From positions 1 through 64,000 of the forward strand of contig DF237388.1 in assembly GCA_000708835.1 (NCBI GenBank): a stretch of 64,000 bases of DNA, read 5' to 3'. Origin of the DNA: Klebsormidium nitens (lineage: Eukaryota > Streptophyta > Klebsormidiophyceae > Klebsormidiales > Klebsormidiaceae). The notes below the pieces were generated by a model. That model had not been told where the DNA came from. It did no database searches and worked only from the letters and a program-made list of their open reading frames with translations. The position numbers and the translations under genes are program-made. Positions within the stretch are counted from its first letter, which is position 1, and the number at the start of each line of letters is the position of its first letter. Of this stretch, positions 49,704-62,265 are shown one piece after another.

Positions 49704-51705
49704 CTGGTCAACTGATTAGGTTCAGACAGGGTTCATTCAAAATGGTCTACTGTCAAAAGTGCTCAACGTTGATCCTGGAACTCGTAGTTGAGAAGCGGCG
49801 TCCTCTGAAGCACCACTTTACATGCAATAACAAAGCAGGTTTCCTTCCAAATCAGACTGCTTTGAGTCGTTGTGTGGTCTTGCTTCTCCTTGGAAACAGA
49901 AGTGTCCAGCTTCAGGGCCCGTCATCTACAACCTCGTCCAGATTGCTCCAGCCAGGTCGCAAAAGTGAGCGTATTCATGATCGACACTGATCAGGGCTCT
50001 AGGATCCCCATTCTTGTCAGCTGCCGAAAGTCAGTCAGTCGTGGCAGCGAAGACAGTTGCAAGCGTCTCCGTGCCTGTTGCATGCAGTGAAAGTGCATGC
50101 AGGCATTCATAAAGTGCGTGCATGCAGGACCGAGCAGCTCGCTGAGCCTTGCTCCGAGCCCCCGCAGGGATCCCTCTGGGGGTGTTCAACTCAAAGCTCC
50201 ATCTTTAACCCTCCGATGATTAGCATCGGACGGAGCATGTGCCACCAGAACTAAATCACTTGGCCTCCAGTGTTGCCTTTGTAGTACCGACCGGTAGGAG
50301 GTACGGTACTTCTCAAGCCATGTTACTCCTCTGGTATGTACCTTGGGTTACCACGTGGATCTGAAAGGCCATCCGATTGGCTAAGAGATATGGAACGCAC
50401 TGTACGTGCAGCTTTTCGGTCGACGCGCACCCTTAGCCCAGCTGCGCGGTCTGAAGCGAATTGCATGAGGCGAATTTGTCCGAACGAAGCCCCGTCTACC
50501 TGCTTTTAGTCTCGTTGGGTTTTGCATGGAACTTTTCAAACATTCAAGTTGAGCAACTGAAAAAGGAAGACCTTGGGGCTGCTTCATCAGTCTATTCATT
50601 GGCAGCTACCGAGCAATTCCTCTTTACAGTGACAGCTGCATGGCATGCTTGTGACTTGTGCGGCATTGTTGGCAGCCTGCTCTTTGTGTGTATAAAACTT
50701 TTCCGGGCAGCAGACTTAGTCAACATAGCATGCAATAGCATACTTCGCATTGTGGGCCACCATTGGAATCGCCAATCAGTAGATTAAAGATTGGATATTG
50801 GGGCCGATCCTCATTCCAGGCCCGACGCGAAATGATTTGCAATAAATGCTTCAGCTATGCGTGGTCTAGGACGTGTGATGAAGCAGCTCCTTGCAGCGAA
50901 CTTGACTCGGGCCTCAATTTGATGTATACCACAATTGCCCGGGGGGCCCGGGCGTTTGCAAGGCAGACCAGTCAATTACATTTATATAACATGCTTCTAG
51001 AGCATAATAAGTTCATGTCAGTACCGTCAAAATACTTCACCTAAGTTGCATGGTATCCGGGTTTATAAGAACAAGTGACCATATCCGGCCGATGATCACC
51101 TTCATATGGACGTTTCTATGCATTTGAATGCCGCATGCATGCATCACATGATCAATTAATGTATGTGGATGGTGACACGTGACGTATGCAAAAGAGCTGC
51201 AGGTCCGTCACAGCCCGCCGGCAGCTGGCGGCCATCATCTTGGATGATCTAATGTAGATCATCGGACTATAGCACGCTGCTCAGTCACAGAGAGCTCAGC
51301 TGCGGCCGAGCTTGCAAAACAGCTGTGACGTAAGCTTAAACCAAATCGAGCATGATAGCTTTTACCAATCCTACGTTGATCCCGGCTAGGTTGATCCGCA
51401 GCATTGTCTGCCCAATCATTATATTGTGTTGGACACTAGGTGCTCCGACATTGAATGCGTTTGGCGAGTTTGGTGTTACTCTGGACAATATTCAACCTCT
51501 CATGCACTGAAAGGCAGCGGTAATTGATAGCATAACCTGGTTAACCGGAGCCTGCAGGCAGATACAATGCCAGATACAATGACGGACGATTCATCAAAGC
51601 GTGCACAGTCGTCAGGACAGACGGTATCATCATAGTATGCACTTCCCGAGCAAAAGCAACATAAATCAGTGGCTAACTGAAAACCCAGCAACACGCAGGT
51701 TACTC
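49704..51705. other. Intergenic: DUF2358 upstream region
   Basis: The DUF2358 promoter and the aminopeptidase 3' untranslated region should lie here. A 108-codon plus-strand frame (50461-50787) has two hydrophobic stretches but no recognised family. Small inverted repeats occur at 50212-50230 (7-base arms TCCGATG / CATCGGA) and 51243-51263 (9-base arms GATGATCTA / TAGATCATC). Nothing else is supported. Confidence 0.4.
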
Positions 51706-54700
51706 TTAAGGGGCTGTAAGAATTTCGACCCCGTTGTCAGTAATCAATAGCGTATGCTCGAACTGAGCACTCCAACTTCCGTCCACTGTGACGGACGTCC
51801 AGTTGTCGCTCCACACCCGGTCCCGCACTCCTCCCAAAGTGAACATAGGTTCTATACATGCGAGACAGTAGTGAGTGAGCAGAGACCGTTTCATTCAGCA
51901 AAGTGCAGCTTCGTACACCAACAGCTACAAGAGAGACTATAAGGAAGACTCTGTTGGCTCACGTGCACGGAAAGCGGATCATTAAAAGAGCGCATCTTTC
52001 TTGGACTTTCTAAGTGGGTCAAGACGAAGTCGCTCTGGCCCGAGAGCTTCGTGGTCCGATAGTAAAAGGTGAACGCAACAATTCCCAACAGATTAAACAA
52101 GCCAATCAGGTCGGGACACAGCGACTTGCGGCTCACCTATCGTGAACGTTTGGTTCTTCACCATAACACCAGGCTTGTTATTTCCTGCAGGCAAACACAT
52201 GAAAGCGCTCGGTATACCTTCTTTCGCGACCGTCGCCAATGCTTAAAAACGAGCAAGCGGGATTTCAACAGCCGCACATTCTGTAGCTAGTAGGTAGAGC
52301 TCAATAAAGAACGAAACTAGCTAGACACGTCTGTAGAAAAACCTTAAACTCTGAGGAGCTCAAGGGGGCCAGGCACGGCCAACCAGACCCTTCGGATGCT
52401 TCTGGGGGATGCTGACGACAGAAATTCCTCTCTATTACTCAAAACGCCTTCGGTTGTGAATAAACTCAACTAGCTTGTACAGGGCTTGCAAAAGCAACTG
52501 CGCTGAACACGATCCCGAACCGGAGAACTTTATGGTGTGCGCTTTTTGTTCGGTGCACAATTCTATGAATTGTCTGGAGATGATAATGATTCTTCGGTGG
52601 GAAAATTTGACTACAGTTAAGAGGTCTGACAAACGTGTGTTGTGGACTTGCTGGAGGCAGATCAAGCTCGGATGAGAGGGCTGACGGTGTGTTTTTATCA
52701 CGCTGAAAAAGACAGGTCCAACCTATATTACCCCGCCGAGCACCTAGGAACTTCAGAAGGGCCCATCAAAGAGACTTCAGACGGGCGCACAAAAAGGACG
52801 TCAACAAAAGCTTCGCAGAAACCCTTCAGCTCGCTCCCCCTTTTTCAAGGGCCGAAGATGCAATCTAGTGAGACGACTCGTTCTACAACGCATGCCGCAA
52901 CTTTACGCTTTTAGAACAGCAAAGCCTCTTGACGAGTCTCTGAATCCAGGTAAACTTTATCAATAAAGCAGAGCCAAGTCGCAGATCGCAGATCCGGCAC
53001 ATCCGACGTTCAAACTTCAAATAGATTTTAGCCGCGTTTTGTTGAAAGGACTCACGATTATGTAGGATCGTGGGGCCGGAATGAAAGATCTGCCCGACTC
53101 CATGGCCAATGTACTGATGCACAACGCCCAGCTTGTATTTGTCACCAATGGCACTGCACACAATGATTCGGGTCAGCGGCAAACCCTCAACAGCAAGTCT
53201 TGACCCTCAGGGTTAGTCCCTGACCCTCGATGGGGTGAGATCCTTGACAGTCCGGACCGAAACCTCAACGGTCAGGCCCTAACTTTAAACGGTCGGAATT
53301 TCACCCTCGACCAAATCCCCGGCGATTGGGGCCAAACCTTTGACAGGCGGAAAGCCCATCTTGATTTCAGACCGCCTTTTGAAGCTCTGATTGAGAACAG
53401 TCGACGATCCGGACTAATCTTGCATAGTTGGGAGTCTAAAAACCCAGAGTCAGGCCGGCTCCCTTGCGCACGCCGATTTTAATCGCCCATAAGGAGGAGA
53501 AGTTCATTTGTGTCAATTTGTCCAGTATACATCCAGTCCCGAATAGAGTGCACTTCCCGCAGTTGCTTGCAAGACCCAAACAAGAAAGGGGACAACGGCG
53601 ACGATTTCAACTTACTGTATCGTCTTGCCAATCTTGTTGTACGGCACCCCTGGTGCACAGATGGCAATCGCAGCGTCCAAAGCCTCCTTCGTAGCCTGAC
53701 AGACGACAACAGGAGACTCAAATTCAGTTCCTGATCCATCGTTTGTAGAAGGCCTAGTCGCTACTCCCCGCGAATGCAATCCAGTAGCACCAAGCGGTCT
53801 TCGATGTTCGAGCGGAAATATAAACACCCAACTTAAAGAGGGGCATCTAACGTAGCTATCCAATTTCCCCAAAAGTCAACGGCTCAGGATAACCGACTCT
53901 TATTCCGATCAAGGCGCTGGGACTTGGAGACGAAAGAAGCAAAAAGTAGCGAAGAATGTCGCCTATGGGTTCGTAAGGCAACGTACACTTCGGGCTGCGA
54001 ACAAGTCGCTTTTCAGAATGCTGCGTAACTCACCGCCACTAATCTTCTGGCCTCCGGAGCAACGTTGCCGCAGAAGAAGGTGGCGGACGTGTCTCCGTGG
54101 TAGCCCTGATTCACAAAGCGGAAGTATTTCAGTGATAACTGGTTGTAAGGTTCCGAGGTCGTCATTGACAAAACGGGCTGACAACCGAACAGGAGTCAGT
54201 GATGAACCTTTGCGAACCTCAGGAAAAAAGTGTCAGCGAACCTGACTTTGAAAGGTCCAATCTTGCACTGCATTTAAATCCAGATGTACGAATCTAGGGA
54301 CCTTGCAGAAACCTGACAAAACTCATTTACCGTCTCTAAGAAAGAAAGACATACCAAGAGCGTTAGGCGGTGTCTCAAGCCTAAGGCAAGGGTTCAAAAA
54401 ATAGGCTTCATGGCCATTTCAGGGAGATATAAAGCAGCGAAGAGCCTTATTTGAATGTCGGCGCCTTTTTGCCTACTGTTTCGGGGTTGTTTGGCCTCAC
54501 TTACATTCAGGAAGACTGTCACATCGATGTTGATGATATCGCCATCCTGCAACGAGAAACGGGCTGATTCAGCGAGTAATTCCTTGCAGGTTGACCGTAA
54601 GAGGTCTTCACGACGAGAGATTCCGTAGAAGCCCCTAACAGGATTAGGAAAAACTTCCGCTTTTCCAGACCCGTATCCGATGGAAAACACATGAACGTCC

Positions 54701-57108
54701 CCTACCGTCTTGCCAACAGCGGGTTTCAACCTCTTCTTTCCTGTTGCAGTCTTTCAAAATAACAAGAAGATTAGTCCGTCCGTGCGTATCTTCCGATCCA
54801 TTCTTCAACTTCCTCCCGTCACCTCAAGCCCTTGCGCTATGCCACCTCCAAACGATTGCACTATGTCGGAAGCCTTTGGCAACTGAAACTCGTATCTCAA
54901 CCTCGAATCAGCTAAAGGCAGGTGAAAACCGCACCTCCAGTGGTCTCGAGTCCGGTATGCCATGGCATATGCACTCGTTGACAGACGTGCAAACGCTCTT
55001 CGGAAATCTGCCGTAGTTGAGGGGGGAAGGGTATGCGCCAGCTTCGATGATCATCTTATGCACGGCCTTGTCGATGGAGTCCGTCGTGACACCAGGCTGC
55101 AGGGGCAAGGGAACAGTCAGAATGGCTCCTTTTGAGTAGTCAGAAATGTACATTCTGAGCTTCAAGAGATTGACAGAATATATCTTGCGCCCTTTATTGA
55201 GAACACACGAAGCCTCTCTTAATCTCCCTGCTCCAATCCCGCAGCTTCGAGCATTCTCCTGCGTTCTAGCGGAGAACGCAAACGTCCGTTGCTCTTCTTT
55301 CCTTGGAGATGGGGGCTTACATGTGCGGTTGCTGACTTGTGAGCGACCATTTCCAATCGGTGGGCTCATACGTTTCAAATTGAACCCTATGACGCGGGTA
55401 GTTGAAAATCGACTCAAGTCAGTAGGAACATTTCTGGAATATCATCTTCAACGATAAAAATCTCGGGTCTTCGAAATGTCATCCACAATCGGCTCTTTTG
55501 ACCAGTCCAACAGTTATGGGGTTTCGCACCAGGAGCAGTGTTTCAACCGCCCGGACTCGCACACCCTACCTCAACAGTAGCACCCATCAAGTCACGTGCG
55601 CTTAGAAGGAGACGGCGGTCTCAGTAAAACGGCCAGCATGCAAGCTCCAAAATCAGCGACGAAATCTACCTAGGCTGGGCCCCCTCAATCAACGCAGACG
55701 GGTCTGTGATTGTTTTACACCCACCTTGACGAGCGTCCCCGCATAGTCCCGCACCTCCGCCGCCAGTTTCCCCGCCGCGCGCATCCGCTTGATGCCCTCT
55801 GCGTCGTGGATCTGAAGGTGGTCCTCCTCAAAAGGGGGGGAGACGCCGCTTTCAGCGTATGAGGGACGGGGGATGTTGGGGGGGACAACTAGGGTGGGGG
55901 AGACCTGCCCTCGCTCCAGGCGCTTTGATCCTGGGCCCCTGCGGTACGTTAGGAGGGGGTTTGAAGTCCTTAGTCCTCTTGCAAAGCATAGAATCACATG
56001 CACACGCGGGATTTGTCGACCTACAAGACGTGTTAACCTACTAGTCGCAGTCTTGTTTGATGGCGATGGACAAATCCGATGTTGCGAGGTCTCTGTGGAA
56101 TAGAGAAAGGCAGGACGGTTGGGCATTCTGGTTTGTAGATTTTGTGTACCGGTAGCTAAAAGCAGCAGCAAATACCACTCAACTTTGAGGGGGTCAATCA
56201 GACCTGTAAGGAGACCAATTGAAGCACATTGTCTCGCAGACAGGGAAACATAAGGAAAGGCCACGCGCCTACCTCTCTCGGGTTGGCTTCATCAACTCCA
56301 TCAACCCAAACTTCCTTGCCGTCACCATAAAAGAGCGCTGGGCCTCCCTCGGCCTCTCTGCACGGTCAAGAAAGCAGACTTAGGGGCCGACCAACTAAGC
56401 TTCTTGAGGACCGGGGGGGCTTTCGAGGAATCAAGGCGGGGAGGGAATATGTGTGTCATAAGGGTTGCACTAGGGACTTGAAACCCCCAACTTCGAAGGT
56501 GATGCTTCATTGTGGAAGCAATGGAATCCTCAAATGGCATAATCAAGAACCTGTCAGAGCATCACAAAGCAAGAAGAACAGAGTTGGCGATTGTTGGGGT
56601 TGAGTGCTGGGGGCCCTTGAAAAAACTTTTCACACTGGTGACAGCATTGCATCTTTTCAAACGACCCGCTCTGTCTATGCTGTTTCACACTTTCTTTTGC
56701 CTATCCAGATACAACTTCGACAAGTGCAATGTTTGTACGTGCCGGGCCCCTCATTGATCGAGTCAGTCCGGTGTATAGATAGTGCCGAACAATAAGATCT
56801 TCAGAACTACATACCAGTCTCCAATTAAAGAAACCTCTAGAGGACAACAGACCAGCTTTCACAACTCACAATTGAAAAAGGAACTTCATACCTGTGCTTT
56901 CTTGAAGCAACTGGGCCCCGTTCGCAAAGTCTGAAGCAGCAGAACCAGACAGTTCCCTCCTCTGCACCCTAGCACTCGTCAGACACAACGCGCTAGGAAC
57001 GACGATGCCGGGTGGCAAGTCCTGAATCCTTTGAAGACTAGCTGGGCCCGCCAACTGCAAGCGCAGCGACGAAGCACAGCGGAGAGAGCCGCTTGTCATG
57101 GAGGCCAT
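51706..57108 (-). CDS. MAP1: Type I methionine aminopeptidase, organelle-targeted
   Basis: Exons: 57108-56892, 56357-56273, 55938-55725, 55096-54935, 54546-54505, 54105-54034, 53695-53616, 53153-53056, 52184-52137, 51851-51706. Phases fit; 387 residues. The N-terminus ([19 protein letters not shown]) resembles a plastid or mitochondrial transit peptide. All five metal ligands are visible: D234 in INIDVTV, D245 in [10 protein letters not shown]308 in GHGVG, E340 in TIEPMF and E371 in QFEHT; H217 (CICHGIPD) is the substrate-site His. The family removes initiator methionine from new proteins using two divalent metals. E340 is encoded across the exon 9/10 junction. Exon 2's acceptor is ambiguous: cag|AGAGG at 56357 and cagag|AGG at 56355 both exist, but only 56357 joins the pyrimidine-rich acceptor of exon 3 in frame. 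The gene is head-to-head with EB1. Confidence 0.92.
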
Positions 57109-57530
57109 ACCCTTCCCTCAAAGAGTGACGCTTTCCGTGTCTCCTACCTATCTCAATCTTCTCCGGTTCCCTGGAGGAATCTTGCTACTTTAACAACAGC
57201 GCCTACAAGCTCACTCCCTGGATCCCTTTTGAAACTAGCTTGGCAAAAGTTGTAGCCCTAGCCAGCATGAGCAAGGTGTTTTGCCTTTTACTAAGTTTTA
57301 GGGTTTGCTTTCTAGGGTTTTGAGACGGCATTGATTAATATTGATAACCAAAACGAGCTGGCCCCCGGGCCCCAGCTGAGGAACCAGGGTGAATAGTGGC
57401 GGCGCGCCCTTTGCATGAGCGGCGCAGGGGACGCAAGGCCTCTCAAGTTCTGCTCAAGAGTGTCCTCGGGGCTTCAGAGGAGAGGAGTTGGTCTGCAGCC
57501 AGTCACTTATAAACAGTCTCTCCTGCCACC
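57109..57530. promoter_or_regulatory. Probable bidirectional promoter between MAP1 and EB1
   Basis: Only 422 bases separate the divergent start codons of the aminopeptidase (minus) and EB1 (plus), so both promoters and 5' leaders must fit or overlap here. The stretch holds an AT-rich block (gcattgattaatattgataacc, ~57328-57350) and GC-rich sequence closer to EB1. EB1's start has a strong context (GCCACCATGA). Confidence 0.6.
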
Positions 57531-60500
57531 ATGAATGAGGTCAAGGTGCAGCAAGTTGTGCGGATCGAGAAGAAGCTGGGACGCTTGGTGAGGAAGACAC
57601 ACCAATTTTGCGAAATGCAGGTCTCAAAATGTGATCTGCTATGTTGTACGACCTATGACAGCTGGGAATGTGGAAAGAGGGAAAGTAAGCAATCTGCATA
57701 TGGTACGGTAGCATGGTACATGCGCTGATTGAGTAGCATACTAACCAATGTGTCTACGATGTCCAAGAAAGTGGACTCTGGATGATGCGAAAGTTGCAGT
57801 TTCGTTTCTATTCTGCTTGATTGGAGAGACGTCGCTGAGCTGCATTGAAGAGAGGGGGAATAGAGCAAATCTTTCTGGTGGTGGTAGTTTTAACCACCAG
57901 CGCCTAAAGCAGCGGACCAAGACATGTGGACAATCTTGTGCTTGAGGTACATCCCAAGATTGTCCATGCACACTTGGAGTTTTCTCAGTATGGTACCGAT
58001 GTTGATTTCCAAGAAAGGGCGCAACTGAACATCTCCATGATGTACTTACTTGTACAATACTGGAGAGGAGTTGAGAGCTAGCCTGAGATAGACTTTCAAT
58101 GGACTTCAATCAAGTGCTGACGACATTGTCTTTCTTCTTCAGGAGCTGCTCAATTGGCTAAATGAAACGCTTCGGACTGACTATGCGAAGGTTCAGGACT
58201 GTGCCGATGGTGAGGCTGAGCTTAGTCTATCAGATCACTTAAGATTCACTCACTTGCTTGGCAGTCGTAATCAAAGCAAAAACTTTTGCAGTGCCACCTC
58301 TTACAAACCTTGACCTACCGGAAAGCTCGTTTTACTGTTCCGCAAAGGGGAGAAAGACACACTGTACAGGTTTACCTTTCTGAAACACATAATATGATTA
58401 TGCGATTTCTAGACCTTGTCTAAGTATCTCAAGTGCGTCCTCCTTATCACGAAAGCTGTACTTTTCTCCACTGTCGCCACCTCATGAAAGCTGTTCTCGA
58501 CACCTGATGATTTGTTGCAGTGTGATTGTAATTCTTGTGTCTCTGTAGATCTCTTCTATCTTGATTATCCACTCTCATCCCTTCACGAATTAAATAAGCA
58601 GGGCCATCAGTTCTCTATAAGAAACTTCCGTTGACTTTGCTCTGCAGTTTACAATGAGAGTCTCTACTTTTCTAGTGTGGCTCAAACCAAGATGCAACCT
58701 CTGATGCTTCTCTTGTACCTTTTCCCAGCCTTGGAAGAGACTCCACTTTACTTTGATACGCTCGTCTTTGTCAAGGCTGAGCCTAACAGTCAGTCGTCGC
58801 TTCTCAGCTTATGATACCTGGTCATTCCTCCAGGCATAGCTTATTGCCAGCTCATCGACACCCTGGCACCGGGGCTCGTTCCCCTCCATAAGCTGAGCTT
58901 CACAGCCCGGACGTTGGATGACAACATGAAGAATCTGCGGATCCTGGAGGAGGCAATGTATAAGCTCGGGGTTCGGAAGGACATTGACGTGCCGGGACTT
59001 GCAAAGGGCAAGTTCCAGGTCAGAAGACTCTTCCTTACGTGTCAAACATGCCACGCTCCTTCCAATTGACGCTACAATCATGAAAGAGGTGGTCGTTTTC
59101 GCGGCAATTGCTCGGAAGCGAGTGTTCATGAGCTGCAGACAGCACCGATTGCAGTGCGAACAAAGCTGACAGAGAGCCTGAGGATTGTGCAAGTGAAGCC
59201 AAATGACTTTTGAATACCTGTGAAGGAAGCTTAACCGTCGAGAAAGTCCTCGCAACAAAAGGAATGCGTTCTGTAGACGCGTGTCATCTTGAACGGCACA
59301 TAATACTATATTCAGAAAGGCTTCCAGCGCGAAGGCTGTGAATCGGTATCAAGGGGAGGTTCGACCAAGTCATCTTTTCAATGTTGTCCCCGTCTTATCG
59401 GTCGTTCAGGAGACTCATCAAGGCGAGAGCGAGATCCGTTCACGTAGCCTCACAGGTTGCTCTCCCCTGACGCGAGCAGGACCGCCCCTCAAATGCTCGA
59501 CAGACGCTCCCTCTCGAACACACGAAACAGACCGCTCCTGCGGCAAAAGCCTGACAGACCGCCCTCCCTGAAGCACTGCTAAATCGCCCCTTTGCTGAGT
59601 CTGACGGACCGCCTCCATTACACTGTGCAGGAGAACAACGAGTTTTTGCAGTGGCTGCATGCGCTCCTCCAAAAGAACAGTTACGTCCCTCCCGATGCAT
59701 ATAAGGTGAGCACCGCAGAAGCAATCAAAATTCTTCTAACTACGAAGGTCGACGCTGGATGTTCAAACCCAGCGCCAAGCAAAGTGTTACGACTCCAGCC
59801 GGTGCGCATTTGTCTTCACCGAGCTGTGATGTATCATTCCTTTAAAATCTAACAAAGAACAACCAGTAACAGCGGAACTTTGATCTGATCTTCTTTGATT
59901 AAGGACGGCTGGCAACCTGTGAGCACGCACCTTTGCCTGCAACACCCAGCACAGTCTTGACGATCAAAGGAATGAAATACGGAAGTTCAACGGAGAAGGG
60001 CCGCGCCATTTCTTTCTGATTGACCACACAATCAAAACGGAGGTTTGCAATTGTCGAAGTTCTAGAATTCAAATTGGAAACGTCTTTGCAGGCTTTCGAG
60101 AGGCGCTGGGCGGCTCAGGAGCGCCAGAAGAAGGGCGCGGGGGGGGTTGGGAGTCGGTCTAAAGGGCGGCAGCACCAGCTGAATAACAACCTGGTGCCGA
60201 ACGAGGTGAAAATCAACACCGTCTGAACTCTCCGGTTTCAACCAGCAAAGGGCATCTCCATAGCTCGACTCCTTTTTCGAGACGTGAGATTCCCTTTTGA
60301 CGGATGGTTATCAAAGTCAGCATAAACAGGATCTTCGCCCATTCCTGCCCACCGGAAGCGGTGTCTCCTCCGACCGTTCGAAAGTTTGGTTGAGTGGTTT
60401 CAACCTGAAATCTTTGTGAAAGACAATCTCTGCGCTTATTTAGTCTCAGCTCCACTGAACTCTCCCGCCCCCTTGCAACTTTAACCACACGGTTCCCGTC

Positions 60501-62265
60501 TGCAGTATGAATGGCACGAGGGCCCAGTACGAGACGCTCCCCCTCAGGCCAAACCCCCCATTCTAAACGGCGTCAAACCCGCTCGCCCTTCCGTGGACAC
60601 AGCAAAGCGACAGAGCAGTAACGCAGCCGAAAGCACCGGTCTTGACCCCCCGAGAAGACCGAGAGGCCCTGTTGGCGAAACGCCGAGCCTGGCCGCCCCT
60701 AGTAGAACTCGTCCCGACAGGGCCTCAGCTGACGGGCCGGTGTTAATGGAGAGTAGAACGGCTGCTCGGGGGAGTGACGATTGGAAGGGGTTGGATGAGC
60801 GCGTGAGCTGGATCGGGGGGACGCTCGGGCGCGGTAAAGAAGCCTGGTTGGCGGACCCCCTTTTTGCGGAGTTGGAGGATTTGCAGTTCGAGGGGGGCAA
60901 CAGCTTGAGAGACGCACGGGGAAGCGAGATCGACGCGAGAGAGGCGTCGCGAAACGCGAAGGGGGATGCGAGAAACAAGAGAGAGGATCTAGGAGGAGAG
61001 CGACTTTCAGGGATTGAGTCTCATCGAACGAGCGAACTAGACCGGGGAGCGAGAGCGTCGAGCGAGCAAGAATCGGGGAGTGAACGGATGAGCGACGCCG
61101 TGGGGGGGTCGAGAAGACCTAGCGGCACAGGCGGTGAGAGTCGGAGAGATAGCGAGCAGAAGGGGGGCAAAATAAAGTCGAGCGCGCAAGAGCGGGGGTC
61201 AATAGCGTCAGGCGGCGGGGGGGTGGCACAAACGAGGCGGCAACAAGCGGAGCTTGAGAGCCTGATTGCGTACTTGGAAAGCGAGCTGGTCTCGCGGTTG
61301 CGGGCATTTGCGGACCTCAAGAAGGAGGTGAGGGGTGCGACTCGGCATGAGCACTTGTAGCGCAGCTTCCGTGAGTGAGAGAAGTGTTGCGGGTTCCGTA
61401 CTTGGAACTTTTGGCGAAGTTGTCTTCATCGGTAGACGAAGTTCTTGACTCCAGGCGGGTCCAAGCCCGCTCTCCTGAGTGGCGGCTCAGATCCCCTCTT
61501 TATCCCTCCGTCAGCTCTTCCTGGATAAGATCGTTTTGTCGATTCAAAGCTGTGCCCAGTGCTAGGAATGCGAGAAGAGTAAAACGAGGAAAAGTTCGTT
61601 GAGATTGGGTGACACTAGGGCTACAGCGACCTGCCAAATCCTGATAACGCAAGATATGGAGACCCTTCGGTGAAGGAAGGACCAGACCTCGACGTCCGGA
61701 TTGACATTCAAAAAAAGGAGGGGGGTTGGGGGGCACACCATTTTTGCGGTCCAGTAATCTGCTTAGTTCCTTTGCTTCGCTGGCAGGTGAAGCTGGTGGA
61801 CGAAGAGAGAAGGTTCTATCACGAAAAGCTGCGGAGATTGGAGAAGGTGAGCTATCGTACTGCTAAGAGTACTGTTTAAGAAGAAAAATGCTTATGAAGC
61901 AGCGCTGGTTCATTCTCCAGGTGCCTGATCTTTCTCGTTCGCATCCAATCGCAAAATGAACGCCTGCGGGGTGAGGGTGGCACAGGTTTTGCAGGGCTCT
62001 AGAGCAGCTGAGCATATACTTACAGAGAGGCAAATTTTCTCTCAATCACTTGTGTAACGTGCATCATGAAGCAACATCTTGAAGGTCGGATGGTGCTTTG
62101 TTGTGTGCAAAAGCACCAAATGACATTATGCTGTTTTGCTGTGCGCAGCTATGCGAGCATGCTCACTCCGTTGATGCCGTCACTGAGATGGTGTTGCACG
62201 TGGTCGACATTCTGTCCAATGAAGACGACTGTCCAGCCATTAAGGACGTGTTGACAAGGACTTGA
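57531..62265 (+). CDS. EB1: EB1-type microtubule plus-end-binding protein
   Basis: Exons: 57531-57587, 58143-58209, 58834-59018, 59630-59704, 60092-60205, 60506-61327, 61787-61846, 62149-62265. Phases all fit; 498 residues. The calponin-homology domain covers ~20-128: LLNWLNETL, KVQDCADGIAYCQLIDTL, VPLHKLSF, KLGVRKDIDVPGLAKGKFQ, and NNEFLQWL, in EB1 order. A long Arg/Ser/Glu/Gly-rich linker of about 280 residues, mostly one exon, follows. The C-terminal coiled coil and EB-homology domain (~410-498) contains LESLIAYLESEL, DEERRFYHEKLRRLEKLCEH and NEDDCPAIKDVL. The coiled coil should mediate dimerisation and the CH domain bind growing microtubule ends. The protein ends LTRT, with no EEY/F tail, as in some plant EB1 forms. 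The linker is longer than in ordinary EB1 (total near 270-330 residues). Confidence 0.9.
59465..59622 (+). repeat. Degenerate ~28-base repeats in EB1 intron 4
   Basis: About five diverged copies of a unit like CTGACAGACCGCCCTCCCTGA occur just upstream of the exon 5-side acceptor region of this intron (exon 4 starts at 59630). Shared cores are gaccgc(c)cct and ctgac(a/g)gac. I judged this by eye only. Confidence 0.45.

Noticed and set aside
45376-50233. Shared 10-mer CATCGGACGG upstream of ISA1 (45376-45385) and of the DUF2358 gene (50224-50233)
   Set aside because: Repeated 10-mers are expected many times by chance in 64 kb, and the flanks do not align well.
57507-57514. TTATAAAC as a TATA box for EB1
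   Set aside because: It lies only 17 bases before the start codon, too close to place a normal transcription start downstream of it.
60544-61320. Open frames of 99 to 144 codons on the minus strand over the EB1 linker
   Set aside because: They are antisense shadows of the GC-rich EB1 exon, whose frame is fixed by splicing on both sides.
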